DNA from: Thiocystis violacea
Lineage (GTDB): Bacteria > Pseudomonadota > Gammaproteobacteria > Chromatiales > Chromatiaceae
Direction of reading: 5' to 3'
DNA: 64,000 nt
NCBI RefSeq assembly: GCF_016583575.1
Contig: NZ_NRRG01000007.1
Location: 54,790 to 118,789 of the forward strand
The notes below the pieces were generated by a model. The model ran no database searches and was not told the DNA's origin. It saw only the letters and a program-made list of their open reading frames with translations. The translations under genes were made by a program, and so were the position numbers. Below are positions 54,955-64,000 of this stretch, piece after piece (within the stretch, counting starts at the first letter, position 1; the number at the start of each line of letters is the position of its first letter).

Positions 54955-57900
54955 TCCCAAATCAATACAAACATGGGTCGCGCCGGCCCGTCCGCTGAAG
55001 ACCCGGATGTCCTCGCGAATGCGATCGCGGCAAATCTCCCCGAGCGCGGCGCGGTTGCCTCGGATCTCGGCGTTCAGATAGAGATCGGGTTCCTGGAGCC
55101 AGATGGACAGGCATAGCTCGATCGGGGGCTCGGATTCCTCGGTCTTCTTCATCCGCAATTCCATCATCAGTTCGAACGAGGCGCTCGCCAGACGCGGACG
55201 TCGCGTCTGGATCCAGGACAGGGCGCAGTCCGGATCCTTGCAACGGCGCCGCAGCGCGTAGGCCAACTCCCGATCGCAGAAGACGCAGATCGCCTGCTCG
55301 ATCTCGGCCAGGTGGCGTTGCGCGTCGCGCAGCCGTTGCGGGTTTTCCACCTCGTTGGCGATCTGTTGGCGCAGGACGCGCCGCAGCCGGTCGAACGCCT
55401 TGGGCAGGGTGCCGCTATGGAATCCTCGCTTGAGAAATCCCCGCAGGGTCTCGCCGTGACTGCCAATGATGGCGGGCTCGATCGGAACATGGGCCAGGTC
55501 TTCCCGGCGCACGGCGTAGAGGCCGGGCCTGGCGCCAACGGCGGGGTTGAGGGCGGAATGATTGGCGGCGTAGATCTTCCAGTTCTCCTTCAGCTCCCAG
55601 ACCAGGAAGCCCGCCAGCCCTGGCAGCAGCAGCATGGTCAGGGTGACGAAGGGGATCGCGATCCATTTCGGCAACACCGGGTCGAGCACCTCGACCATGA
55701 GGCTGGTGATCAGCGGCAGAAACGGCAGCATCAGTTTGTGCGCGATGGTGACCAGCGGGAAGTGCTTGATCGGGTTGACCTGGGGCTCCACCAGCACCGT
55801 CGCGTAGAACTGGATGATCGATTCCAGGAAGCGCCAGACCGGGACTAGCAGCGCCTTGAGCAGCAGTTGCGGCGCGGATTCGCCGAGATGGTGGCTCAGG
55901 CGCTCCTCGATGCGATGCAATCCCTGCTGGAAGCGTCGGGTGACCTCCTTGAAGAAGATCATCAGCTCCTGGATCAGTCCCAGCACCAGGGTCTGGTTGA
56001 GGCGTCGCACGAAGGCACCGACGGCGCTGGCGATATCGTCCAGCACCCGCCGGCCACCGGGCGTGTTGCGCACCAGGATGCCCAGGACCAGGGTCAGCGC
56101 GACGAGCGACAGGTTGGGTCGCACCCAGGCGCCCTCGATCAGACTCGCCGCCCCGACGATCGGTAGCATCAGAAGCAGGCCGATCACGAAGGGTCTGAGC
56201 AGATTGCGGTCCAGTCCGCGAACGATCTCGCTCTCCAGCAGCCGGCTGACGGGCCGCCAGCGCATGAGCCGTCGCATCCCGTCGAACAGCAGCAACCGCA
56301 GACTCCACCAGAGGGCGCGCAGAAAGGCCCGCGCGCCGATCCGCCCGGCGCTGGTATAGGCGACGGCGTTGATCAGGAGCGCGAGTCCGACGAGCAGCCA
56401 TGGGTTGGTCAGGTGCACGCTCGGCTCCACCGAGGCGAGCAGGCCCACGATCACGTCCAGCGTCTTGAGCCCGATGAAGGCCAGCCCCAGCGGGAGAATC
56501 AGGTGACGCAGCAGGAGTCGGCCCTGGGGCGTGCCGAAGAGCGGCGCGCCGAGCTTTTGCAGACCCTTGATGTAGATCTCGCCCGGTCGGTAGACACCGG
56601 GCAGCGCGCGCGCGGCACGACTATCGAAGCGGGCCAGGCGATCGCCCCGAAACAACTCGTCGACCGATAGATCCGGCAGCCGCATCAGGTTGCGCGCCAC
56701 GATGTCGCGCATATCCGTGAATCTGAGATGCCGCCGGTGCTCGATCACGTCCAGCAGCTCGCGCAGCAACTTGTTGAAGGCGACCTCCTCGCGGTGGCTG
56801 CCGGGGGTGAAGCCGGCCTCGCGCAGCGCGCGCTGGAGATGCGGCTTGAGCTGTCCCTCCAGGTGATCGGTGAGACGCCGGGACAGGGCCTGCAACGGCT
56901 GCCGGGAGCGCTCCGCCTCCGGCGCGGGCCAACCGAGGCGATCCAGGCGGTTCTGGGCCATGTCGAGCGCGCGCAGGGCCTTGAGGTTGGCCTGGAAGGG
57001 CAGGATCTGGCGCAGGCGGGTCCGCCCGGCCGACAGCAGCCAGGCGATGGGTCTGAGCTGGTAGTAGGTCGTGCGGCTCTCCATGAGCACACGTTCCAGA
57101 TCCCGCAGGAGACCGCGCGAGGCGCGACGGCGGTCGAGCAGATCCTCGCCGAGCCGCCCGACCAGGATTCCCAACTCCCGACCGGCGTCCGAACTCATCT
57201 TCCACTTGGCCGCCAGCAGGCCCGCGAGCGCCTCCCCGGCACCGTGCCGGCGTTGTTCCAGGATCCGCCTGACCTGTTCCGCCTCCGGCGCGCAGGGCTC
57301 GCCCATCGCCTCGAAACGTCGCTCGGCCGTGGCCAGATGGCGAATCGTGGCGGCGTAGTGATCGGTGCTCTCGGTGCGTTGCGCGCGTCGCACGGCGTGA
57401 CCGAAGAGCCGCAGATACAACTCCAGGCGGACTCCGCGCGCCGGTTGAGGGGAACGGCTCCGGCGGCGCAAGCGATTCGGCAGTTCCAGCAGCGGTTCCA
57501 GGATCGGGGCGACGACGTCGAGCAAACGGTCCTTCAAGTGGCTCCGCCAGTCCTGCCGCGGCAGTTGCAGCCCTCGGCGCAGGGCGGCGAGACAGCGCGC
57601 CTCGGGTGCCCTGGTGTCGGTCGGGGGAAGCTCGTCGAGGTCGAGAGCCTCCAGCAGGAATGTTTCCGGCTCGCCGGCGCGCGCCGCTGAAGGCTGGATC
57701 GACGCGGATCGCTGGACGCTATCGAGATCCGGATCCGAGAGACCGTAAGGCAGGCCGCTCGGCAGCAGCGGATACCGGGTCGGATGTCCGCAGCGCGCCT
57801 CCGGCCGGGAGCGCTCCAGCAGGCACGGCAGGCGACTCGCGGGCTTGGGAGGCGGCAGATCGAGTCCGCTCTCGGTTAGCCAAGCGTCCAGCGTCGGCCA

Positions 57901-58506
57901 ATCGCGGATCGCCGGAAAGAAATAGCCGCGCGCCCCCGGACTGAAATAGCGCAGCCGCGACACCAGGGCGACGAAGGCGCGACAGACCTGAGCGTCGTCC
58001 AGCCCGGCCGGCATGACGCCATCTCGGGTGAGGACATCGCGCACCTCGGCCATCCCGGTCTCGCCGATCAGCTCCCGCAGCCGTTTGGGACCGAAGCCGC
58101 CACCGTCCTCGTTGAGATCGCGCGCCATCCACCAGGCCCGCGCGATCTCGCCCTCGAAGCGTCGCGCCCAGTAATCGCGCAGCAGGCGGGTGAAGCCGGC
58201 ATGATCCAGCCGCAGCTCCAGCGGCATCGGGAGCAGGATCACATAGTCCGGCAGACTCAGCCCCTCGATGACCGCCAGCGCCTCCGGGTTCTCGGACTCC
58301 AGCCCGCTCAGGAAATCCGCGCGCGACATCACATAGTAGGCGAGGTCCGGAATCGATCCGGCGTATCCCTGGGGTTCCAGATGCTCGGAGACCAGGCGTT
58401 CCAGCGCGCGCGGGTGAAACAGAAAGACACCCTCCGCCGGCTTGAATACGCACGAGCGGAACTGTCGGGCGATGGATTCGTCGGTGCCGGGTGGTTGTCG
58501 AGACAC
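54952..58506 (-). CDS. Very large uncharacterised membrane protein
   Basis: An 1184-residue protein without a family I recognise. Residues 1-250 are soluble; 250-620 are arginine-rich helical, with coiled-coil tendency. Several membrane segments follow at about 695-755, 815-860 and 950-1010, and the last 160 residues carry the paired cysteines of AICVFCDREL and CKDPDCALSW, possibly metal-binding. Third-codon bias is like the neighbours, so it seems native. A single gene of this size, with no operon partner, ends at an AT-rich repeat patch. Function cannot be inferred. Confidence 0.75.
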   Translation of the reverse strand: MSRQPPGTDESIARQFRSCVFKPAEGVFLFHPRALERLVSEHLEPQGYAGSIPDLAYYVMSRADFLSGLESENPEALAVIEGLSLPDYVILLPMPLELRLDHAGFTRLLRDYWARRFEGEIARAWWMARDLNEDGGGFGPKRLRELIGETGMAEVRDVLTRDGVMPAGLDDAQVCRAFVALVSRLRYFSPGARGYFFPAIRDWPTLDAWLTESGLDLPPPKPASRLPCLLERSRPEARCGHPTRYPLLPSGLPYGLSDPDLDSVQRSASIQPSAARAGEPETFLLEALDLDELPPTDTRAPEARCLAALRRGLQLPRQDWRSHLKDRLLDVVAPILEPLLELPNRLRRRSRSPQPARGVRLELYLRLFGHAVRRAQRTESTDHYAATIRHLATAERRFEAMGEPCAPEAEQVRRILEQRRHGAGEALAGLLAAKWKMSSDAGRELGILVGRLGEDLLDRRRASRGLLRDLERVLMESRTTYYQLRPIAWLLSAGRTRLRQILPFQANLKALRALDMAQNRLDRLGWPAPEAERSRQPLQALSRRLTDHLEGQLKPHLQRALREAGFTPGSHREEVAFNKLLRELLDVIEHRRHLRFTDMRDIVARNLMRLPDLSVDELFRGDRLARFDSRAARALPGVYRPGEIYIKGLQKLGAPLFGTPQGRLLLRHLILPLGLAFIGLKTLDVIVGLLASVEPSVHLTNPWLLVGLALLINAVAYTSAGRIGARAFLRALWWSLRLLLFDGMRRLMRWRPVSRLLESEIVRGLDRNLLRPFVIGLLLMLPIVGAASLIEGAWVRPNLSLVALTLVLGILVRNTPGGRRVLDDIASAVGAFVRRLNQTLVLGLIQELMIFFKEVTRRFQQGLHRIEERLSHHLGESAPQLLLKALLVPVWRFLESIIQFYATVLVEPQVNPIKHFPLVTIAHKLMLPFLPLITSLMVEVLDPVLPKWIAIPFVTLTMLLLPGLAGFLVWELKENWKIYAANHSALNPAVGARPGLYAVRREDLAHVPIEPAIIGSHGETLRGFLKRGFHSGTLPKAFDRLRRVLRQQIANEVENPQRLRDAQRHLAEIEQAICVFCDRELAYALRRRCKDPDCALSWIQTRRPRLASASFELMMELRMKKTEESEPPIELCLSIWLQEPDLYLNAEIRGNRAALGEICRDRIREDIRVFSGRAGATHVCIDLG

Positions 58507-58758
58507 GGATTGGGCGCCTAGGGACGCTGTTGGGAATAGGGCGCGCGCTTCGGAGAAACGCCCAGACCGACGAGAAAGAGACCAAAAGGGGCGAGATCCG
58601 CGATGATCAAGGCCGGGATGAGGGTTATAATCAACTGTTTTCAGGAAATCCAGGGCCGATGGTGTCCCACCCGGCGAGCGGCATCATAGCATGGCGGCTC
58701 CCGATCCCGGATCGGCCCGTCGCCTCTTGCGATCTTTATGGAGCGATGAACCTCGACC

Positions 58759-59094
58759 ATGCACTACCGTGTCTTTTACCTATTCGATCGGTCCGGGGAA
58801 TCCATCTCCTCGGCCAGTGCCGTGGAAATGAGCGCCAGGGCCATATGCGAGCAGCTGCTTCCCCGCCTGCAAAGCGAGGACGACTATCTCGGAATCATCG
58901 ACGCCAAGGAAAACACCATGCAGATCCTTTGCGAGCCCGGATCGGACCGTTATTGGGTCGAGCTGCCGATCGACGCCGCCAAGGCCTCCTATGGCCGCTA
59001 TCTCGGGCTCGACGAACTCAAGGAACTCATGATGTCGCTGCCCCAGGTCTTCGATCGCGCGGTCATCCCTGGTCTGGAATACCGCCCCTGGTAG
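58759..59094 (+). CDS. Conserved-looking hypothetical protein
   Basis: An 111-residue soluble protein, beginning MHYRVFYLFDRSGESISS, rich in acidic residues, with alternating strands and helices. It contains WVELPIDAAKASYGRYLGLDEL. No signal or membrane segment. A TATAAT at 58626 is a possible promoter element but its -35 is poor. No function recognised. Confidence 0.65.
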   Translation: MHYRVFYLFDRSGESISSASAVEMSARAICEQLLPRLQSEDDYLGIIDAKENTMQILCEPGSDRYWVELPIDAAKASYGRYLGLDELKELMMSLPQVFDRAVIPGLEYRPW

Positions 59095-59193
59095 CGCGGC
59101 CCCGAGAGTGGGGAAATCGCACTCGCGGTCTCGCTTGGGGCGTGGAACCCATCCCTGGCGGCTCCCTAACCGCCGGATGGCTGGTGTCGTCGC

Positions 59194-59763
59194 TCAGGGC
59201 GGTGGTGGATTGCGTTGCAGGGTGCCGCGCACCAGCCGAACGCGACCGCTCTGGGTCTTGTTGGCCCGGTAATACTGACCGCTGAAGAAACTCACGGACC
59301 AGGCGCGCTCCAACCCCCCCGTATCCGCCGACGAGGACCAGAACAGGCCGGCGGGCGTGTTCGGAAAGACCTGTGGATTGATCGCCGGCGAGTAGTGACA
59401 CTTCTCCACGATGGTCAGCAACTCCTCCCCCGTCGGCAGCCGCCACCCATCCTTCAGCCCCTCCGCCAGCTTATTGGCCTTCGCCCAGGTATGGGACGCC
59501 GGTCGTCCCTCGCAGCCATTGCTCTTCGCCACCCAGCGCTGACCCAGCGCGCAGCGCTGCCACTCCAGCGTCGTGCGCTCATGACGCACCGCCAGCCCCT
59601 CCTCAAGCAGCACGAACTCGGTCGAGGGCGTGGTCTCCGCCATCCCCTTGAGACAGGCATCCGTCGCCCCCGGAATATCCGCCGCCAGGCCAGGCCGCGC
59701 CAGCAGCCAAGCGAGGAGGAGAGAGCCGATCATCGTGATGGAATCGGGGCATGGACGGCGCAT
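59194..59763 (-). CDS. Exported DUF1566 (Lcl-type) protein
   Basis: A 189-residue exported protein. The signal lies at MIGSLLLAWLLARPGLA, so the true start may be the ATG at 59733 rather than 59763. The mature domain has EWQRCALGQRWV, then WAKANKLAEGL and GWRLPTGEELLTIVEKC, and a FWSSSA motif, all typical of DUF1566/Lcl C-terminal domains. Paired cysteines suggest a disulfide. Role unknown; it converges with the preceding gene. Confidence 0.82.
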   Translation of the reverse strand: MRRPCPDSITMIGSLLLAWLLARPGLAADIPGATDACLKGMAETTPSTEFVLLEEGLAVRHERTTLEWQRCALGQRWVAKSNGCEGRPASHTWAKANKLAEGLKDGWRLPTGEELLTIVEKCHYSPAINPQVFPNTPAGLFWSSSADTGGLERAWSVSFFSGQYYRANKTQSGRVRLVRGTLQRNPPPP

Positions 59764-60203
59764 GGGCTGTGGACATGGAGTAGGGCGAGTGGGGGATCGG
59801 ATTGTCCGACGCGGGACGATCCGAGTCTAGCGAGGGACCGAGCGGAGGTTTAGGTTCGGGGCGACCGATAACGCAAGGGTGCCGGCGGATTCGGTCAAGG
59901 ATTTGCCCCTGTATCAGGTAGCGGCAAACTCAACGATAAGCGGAGGATCGCGGTTCCTCCGGGGCGATACGAGCTTCAAGGTGGACGGTGCGGGTTGGTT
60001 CTCTGGGCATGATGGGTACTCAACGCCTTTCGGTTGCGCGGCCTGATCCAGCCAGAACCGGGCCTGTCGGGAAGCCCCCCGGGGTGACGATTCGCGGCTC
60101 GCGGCCTTGAAAGATGGCCAGGAGAAGCCACGGAAGGCATGATAGGCGCCCTTTGGCGATGGCGCGCATCCTTGCACCTTCGACGTGGGAGATAACGTCC
60201 ATC
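59764..60203. other. Intergenic stretch at the border of the second accessory region
   Basis: About 440 bases with open frames on both strands but none with family features. Base composition is mixed. It marks the change from housekeeping genes to the DUF4065/methyltransferase cluster. Confidence 0.4.
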
Positions 60204-60779
60204 ATGATCCAGAACACCAGATTCATCACCCACGAACGCGAAAAGCTGATCAACGCGATTGTCTATTTCGCGAGAAACACTCGATACTTAGGCAAGATAA
60301 AGCTGTTCAAACTGCTTTATCTGCTCGACTTCGAACATTTCCGCCAGACTGGACAGAATGTTACGGGGTTGGCTTATAGCGCCTGGAAGTACGGCCCCGT
60401 ACCGGTCGCGCTTGCCCAAGAATGGGAGGAGCTGGAATCCGATTTGGCGGCGGCTATCGCCATCCGTCCCCAGCAAGTCGTCGATTACGAACGTCAAGCG
60501 GTTATCGCCCTGACTGAATTCGACGACAGTCACTTTTCCAGGCGCGAGTTGCGCATCATGGCCGAGCTTGTGAACAAGTACGGCGAAGAATACTCACCAA
60601 AAATGATCGACGTCACGCACGCCGAAAATGGTGCTTGGGCCAAGGTTTGGAACGACGGGGAAGGGTTCAACCAGCGCATTTCCTATGACCTTGCCTTGGC
60701 GGATGATGAAACGCACCGGGACGCCATCCTGGAGGCGGCCGAGGAATACCAAGCCATCGTCAATTCGGCGCGGGGTTGA
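60204..60779 (+). CDS. DUF4065 (Panacea/SocA) domain antitoxin candidate
   Basis: A 191-residue protein. The Panacea domain is clear: LINAIVYFARNT, then KIKLFKLLYLLDFEHFRQTG and SAWKYGPVP, up to about residue 130. Panacea domains act as versatile antitoxins paired with unrelated toxins, and SocA has a proteolysis-adaptor role. The start at 60204 fits the family; the longer frame is not supported. The downstream gene begins after one base, so they form a two-gene unit. Confidence 0.85.
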   Translation: MIQNTRFITHEREKLINAIVYFARNTRYLGKIKLFKLLYLLDFEHFRQTGQNVTGLAYSAWKYGPVPVALAQEWEELESDLAAAIAIRPQQVVDYERQAVIALTEFDDSHFSRRELRIMAELVNKYGEEYSPKMIDVTHAENGAWAKVWNDGEGFNQRISYDLALADDETHRDAILEAAEEYQAIVNSARG

Positions 60780-60780
60780 G

Positions 60781-61233
60781 GTGGCGGGGACATTGCCGGC
60801 GGATGTCGCCCCCGGAGACATCTATCGCCGCGACCGTTTTTACCGTGACGCGGCCGGTCAATGGCAAACCAAATATCTCCTGGTGCTGGCGGGCACGCAG
60901 GACGGCGACGTGGTCTTTCGTCTCCTGACCAGCCGGGTGCATGGCCGCCCCGAGTGCCCGCCTTGCTATCATGGCGATCCTTACGCGGGTTTCTATCTGG
61001 GCTATTTGGGCGGCGAGCTGACCGCGAAGAGTTGGCTCGATCTGCGTCGACAGGATGACTATGACGGCCTTTCGTTCGCCGCCGATCTCACCGCCAGCGC
61101 CTTGACCCAGGTCGCGACCCTTGCGAAGGACATCCTTTGCCAGGCGCTCGATTGCGCGGCCAAGGCGGATGACACCACCCGGCAGCAGGAATGTTTGATG
61201 CGTGACCAACGCACGGCGTTGTGTTGCCCCTAA
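60781..61233 (+). CDS. Unknown protein, possible toxin of the DUF4065 pair
   Basis: A 150-residue protein read from a GTG one base after the previous stop. The N-terminus PGDIYRRDRFYRDAAG followed by YLLVLAGTQDGDVVFRLLTSR recalls the SH3-like barrel of PemK/MazF ribonucleases, but catalytic residues cannot be matched with confidence. The second half is helical and contains several cysteines. Position next to a Panacea gene argues for a toxin. It is 15 bases from the methyltransferase start. Confidence 0.55.
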   Translation: MAGTLPADVAPGDIYRRDRFYRDAAGQWQTKYLLVLAGTQDGDVVFRLLTSRVHGRPECPPCYHGDPYAGFYLGYLGGELTAKSWLDLRRQDDYDGLSFAADLTASALTQVATLAKDILCQALDCAAKADDTTRQQECLMRDQRTALCCP

Positions 61234-61248
61234 TTGAAGGAACCGACC

Positions 61249-63060
61249 ATGCCGGAGCTTGATTTCAAGGGCAAGGAATTCGTCTACAACCATCATCTGG
61301 CCATCCCGCACCGCCCGTTGATCGCTTGGCCGGACAAGTCCATCGGCGAACCGCGACTTGACGGCAACCTGATCATCCACGGCGACAATCTGCATGCCCT
61401 GAAGACCCTGATGCCCATGTACGCCGGGCGGGTGGACTGCATCTTCATCGATCCCCCGTACAACACCGGCAACGAAGGCTGGAGCTACAACGACAACGTC
61501 AACAGCCCGATGCTGCGCGAGTGGCTCGACAGCAATCCGGTCGGCATCGAGGATGGGCTACGCCATGACAAATGGCTGTGCATGATGTGGCCACGGCTGC
61601 GGTTGCTGCATGAACTACTGTCGGAGTCGGGGAGTTTCTGGATGACGCTCGACGATAACGAAATCCATCGGGCGCGGATGATGTTGGATGAGATCTTCGG
61701 CGCCGGTCATTTCGTCGCGACTTGTATCTGGCACAAGAACTACTCGCCCAAACCGTCAGCTCAGTTCTTTTCGGAAGATCACGATTACCTGTTGATCTAC
61801 GCGAAAGATAAAAATGTCTGGCGTCCGAACCTGCTGGAGCGAACGGACGATATGGATGCCCGTTACGACAATCCAGACAACGATGCGCGAGGCCCTTGGA
61901 AGCCTGGCGATCTGTCGGCGCGCAACTACTACGGCGAGGGCACTTACCCGATTACCTGCCCGTCTGGCCGGGTCATTCCGGGGCCGCCCGGTGGGAATTA
62001 CTGGCGTGTTTCTGCAACCAAGTTCAAGGAGATGGACCGTGACGGTCGCGTCTGGTGGGGCGAGGATGGCAACAACATCCCTTCGATCAAGCGATTTCTC
62101 TCCGAGGTCAAAGCCGGTCGCGTGCCGCAAACCCTGTGGGAGTACGACGAGGTCGGCCATACTCAAGACGCCAAAAAGGAACTGCTGTCCGTGCTGGACT
62201 TCGCCAGTTCCGACGATGTTTTCGTCACCCCCAAGCCGGTAGCCCTGCTGTCCCGCGTGCTGGAACTGGCCACCACCGAGCATTCCATTGTGCTCGACAG
62301 CTTTGCCGGTTCGGCCACCACCGCCCACGCCGTCCTGACCGCGAACAACAAGGACGGCGGCGACCGAACATTCATCCTGGTCGAATGCGAGGACTACGCC
62401 GACACCCTCACCGCCGAGCGCGTCCGCCGCGTCATCGACGGCTATGCCTTTTCCGGCAACCAACGCGAAGAACTTCACCGTGAACGGCTCACCTTCACCA
62501 GCCTCAGAAGGGCCGACCGACTGCTGGACCATGTCGAGTCCATCAAGACCCTGGACGGCCATCGCTTCGACCGGATCAAGTCCGAGGTCAAGGACGGCGA
62601 ACTGATCGTCACCGGTGAGAAGGCCATCACCGAACGGGTCGCGGGATTGGGCGGCGGTTTTACCTTCTGCACCCTGGGCGAGGCCGTGGACATGGATCGG
62701 ATGCTCACCGGCGAATCGCTGCCGGCCTTCGATCAACTGGGCGCGCTGCTATTCCACACCGCCACCAATGAAATCGCCCCCAATCCCTTGCCGACCGAGG
62801 AGATCGCGGGCTGCGGCTATCTCGGCGCATCCAGCCACTATCATGTCTGGCTGATCTACCGCCCCGATCTGGAATTCCTCAAATCCCGCGAGGCGGCCCT
62901 GACCCTGTCGCGCGCCCAAGCCATGGTGAACGCGAAGCCGGACAAGCCGCATCGGGTCTTCGCCCCGGCCAAGTTCGTCTCGCAAAAGCTGCTGAATGAC
63001 AGCGGTCTGCCGGTCGAATTCGCGCCGCTGCCGTTTGCGTTGTATCGCATTGAACGCTGA
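61249..63060 (+). CDS. Type III-like (class beta) DNA methyltransferase, Mod subunit
   Basis: A 603-residue amino-methyltransferase. The catalytic DPPY lies at residues 68-71 and the AdoMet motif DSFAGSATT near residue 350, giving the beta order seen in type III Mod proteins. The target-recognition region is in between (about 140-300). It would methylate adenine, or less likely cytosine, in a short asymmetric site. AAGGA lies seven bases before the ATG at 61249. No Res endonuclease gene follows within the window, as a toxin pair sits directly downstream. Confidence 0.9.
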   Translation: MPELDFKGKEFVYNHHLAIPHRPLIAWPDKSIGEPRLDGNLIIHGDNLHALKTLMPMYAGRVDCIFIDPPYNTGNEGWSYNDNVNSPMLREWLDSNPVGIEDGLRHDKWLCMMWPRLRLLHELLSESGSFWMTLDDNEIHRARMMLDEIFGAGHFVATCIWHKNYSPKPSAQFFSEDHDYLLIYAKDKNVWRPNLLERTDDMDARYDNPDNDARGPWKPGDLSARNYYGEGTYPITCPSGRVIPGPPGGNYWRVSATKFKEMDRDGRVWWGEDGNNIPSIKRFLSEVKAGRVPQTLWEYDEVGHTQDAKKELLSVLDFASSDDVFVTPKPVALLSRVLELATTEHSIVLDSFAGSATTAHAVLTANNKDGGDRTFILVECEDYADTLTAERVRRVIDGYAFSGNQREELHRERLTFTSLRRADRLLDHVESIKTLDGHRFDRIKSEVKDGELIVTGEKAITERVAGLGGGFTFCTLGEAVDMDRMLTGESLPAFDQLGALLFHTATNEIAPNPLPTEEIAGCGYLGASSHYHVWLIYRPDLEFLKSREAALTLSRAQAMVNAKPDKPHRVFAPAKFVSQKLLNDSGLPVEFAPLPFALYRIER

Positions 63061-63076
63061 CCAGAGGAACGAGGAT

Positions 63077-63301
63077 ATGTACACAGCAGTCAAGGGTATT
63101 TATGAAAATGGCCAGGTGGTTTTGGAAGAAGCCCCTCCAACGCGACGCAAGACAAAAGTCGTGGTGATGTTTATCGGCGATGAAGAAAATGGACCCGCGA
63201 GTTCAAGCAGAGGCGTTCGTTTGGGAAGTTTGGCGGGACAGGGTTACCGCATACCCGAGAATTTCAACGATCCCCTGCCGGACTTGAGCGAGTACATGTA
63301 A
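63077..63301 (+). CDS. DUF2281-like antitoxin of a PIN-toxin pair
   Basis: A 74-residue protein starting MYTAVKGIYENGQVVLEEAP, typical of small antitoxins paired with PIN toxins, with a C-terminal RLGSLAGQGYRIPENFNDPL segment that would cover the toxin. GAGG sits just before the ATG. Its stop overlaps the toxin start (TAATG). It lies 16 bases after the methyltransferase. Confidence 0.82.
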   Translation: MYTAVKGIYENGQVVLEEAPPTRRKTKVVVMFIGDEENGPASSSRGVRLGSLAGQGYRIPENFNDPLPDLSEYM

Positions 63302-63696
63302 TGCGCTACCTGATCGATACCCAGATCCTGATTTGGGCGCTGATCAGCCCGGAGAAACTGTCTTCGAGCACCAGAGATATCTTGCAAGGCAACGATATTT
63401 TCGTCAGCCAGATGACCTTTCTTGAAATCGCGATTAAACAGAAAATCGGCAAGCTCACCGAATTCGATCTATCCGTGGAAGCCTTGTTCAATCGCGTGGA
63501 ACAGGATGGATTTCACGTGCTTTCGCTCGCAATCCCGCACATTGCCGCGTATGACAATATCACCCTGTTTCAGAACCATCGCGACCCATTCGATAGGATC
63601 TTGCTGGCGACGGCCCTGAGTGAAGCGATGCCAATTATCTCCGCGGATGAAAATTTTGCACTCTATTTACCGCAAGTTCAGTTTGTTAAAAACTGA
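63301..63696 (+). CDS. PIN-domain toxin (VapC family)
   Basis: A 131-residue PIN ribonuclease. Acidic residues lie in YLIDTQILIWAL, FLEIAIKQ and HRDPFDRILLATA. This HRDPFDRILLATA form is typical of toxins that pair with the preceding antitoxin type. By family it cuts tRNA or rRNA. The codon composition is more AT-rich than the housekeeping part of the window, consistent with acquisition. Confidence 0.88.
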   Translation: MRYLIDTQILIWALISPEKLSSSTRDILQGNDIFVSQMTFLEIAIKQKIGKLTEFDLSVEALFNRVEQDGFHVLSLAIPHIAAYDNITLFQNHRDPFDRILLATALSEAMPIISADENFALYLPQVQFVKN

Positions 63697-63837
63697 CTCG
63701 ATGTGAAAACGACGATCAATGATGCGCGATCTTGACTATCAGGCACGGGTGCTGACCAGAATGGCACTAAGATAAGTCTCTCGATTTTTAAAAACAAACA
63801 GTTACAACCGCTGATGCGGTTTGCGGAATCGGTGTCC

Positions 63838-64000
63838 TCAGCGCTGTTTCTTCGGGTGGCCATGGTTACGGACCTCTTCCTGTGCAATGCGCCTGGGTTT
63901 GGTCAGCAGCGGATAGTTCTTCGGGCGACGCTTCAAGGCACGCGGCTCGATGCGGCCACGACGCAAGCCGACCCGTGGTTCGGCGATCAGGACCAGCAGG
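63838..64000 (-). mobile_element. IS4-type transposase, C-terminal end (window edge)
   Basis: The last 54 codons on the minus strand read GLRRGRIEPRALKRRPKNYP, then LLTKPRRIAQEEVRNHGH, and end PKKQR before TGA at 63838-63840. This is the usual C-terminus of IS4-family transposases. The start lies beyond the window. The element's end is likely in 63700-63837, where TGGCACTAAGATAAG (about 63761) could belong to a terminal repeat; that is not proven. Confidence 0.75.

Noticed and set aside
58626..58631. TATAAT as promoter of the 111-residue protein
   Set aside because: A perfect -10 hexamer but no matching -35 at the correct spacing; not listed as a feature.

Overview
The window is GC-rich, densely coded DNA that most resembles a gammaproteobacterial purple sulfur bacterium of the family Chromatiaceae. 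That assignment is inferred from the qmoA-qmoB-hdrB-type sulfur-oxidation genes, the rne/rluC divergent pair and the AmpD, SlyX and SppA set; no rRNA or other taxonomic marker is present. I see no tRNA, rRNA or CRISPR array.

Layout. 1-3.0 kb: the end of a LysR regulator, a YqhD-type alcohol dehydrogenase with a DMT exporter, and a decayed second LysR gene. 3.1-9.6 kb: cell-wall and general genes (AmpD, GNAT, HerA-like ATPase, rhodanese, exported cyclophilin, Lig E-type periplasmic DNA ligase). 9.8-14.1 kb: qmoA, qmoB and an HdrB-like gene, a sulfite/APS-level electron-transfer unit. It is broken: qmoB loses its last domain, hdrC is missing, and only the C-terminal part of hdrB remains. 14.2-21.6 kb: a defence block with a YefM/YoeB toxin-antitoxin pair and a complete Wadjet operon (jetABCD). 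21.9-22.4 kb: remnants matching the missing hdrC end and hdrB beginning, so the defence block is flanked by complementary pieces of the damaged hdr genes.

23.0-26.6 kb: a tyrosine phosphatase, deacetylase, glycosyltransferase and sulfotransferase cluster, probably for a surface glycoconjugate. 26.8-33.2 kb: RNase E with a long leader, RluC, a HAD phosphatase and SppA. 33.3-38.9 kb: a CBS/nucleotidyltransferase protein and a CbrA-like sensor fused to a solute symporter, with a single-domain response regulator. 38.9-40.2 kb: toxin-antitoxin remnants. 40.2-47.3 kb: glycogen phosphorylase, then a porin / phosphate-binding-like protein / c-di-GMP phosphodiesterase operon. 47.1-59.8 kb: SlyX, hemolysin III family protein, a D,D-peptidase, two tandem membrane GTPases, a PAS-containing chemoreceptor and a 1184-residue membrane protein of unknown function.

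60.2-64.0 kb: a second accessory region with a DUF4065 (Panacea) antitoxin and unknown partner, a type III-like DNA methyltransferase without a visible restriction subunit, a PIN toxin pair, and the end of an IS4-like transposase running off the window. The most promising places for something undescribed are this last cluster, the rearranged hdr/Wadjet region, the GTPase pair and the 1184-residue protein.
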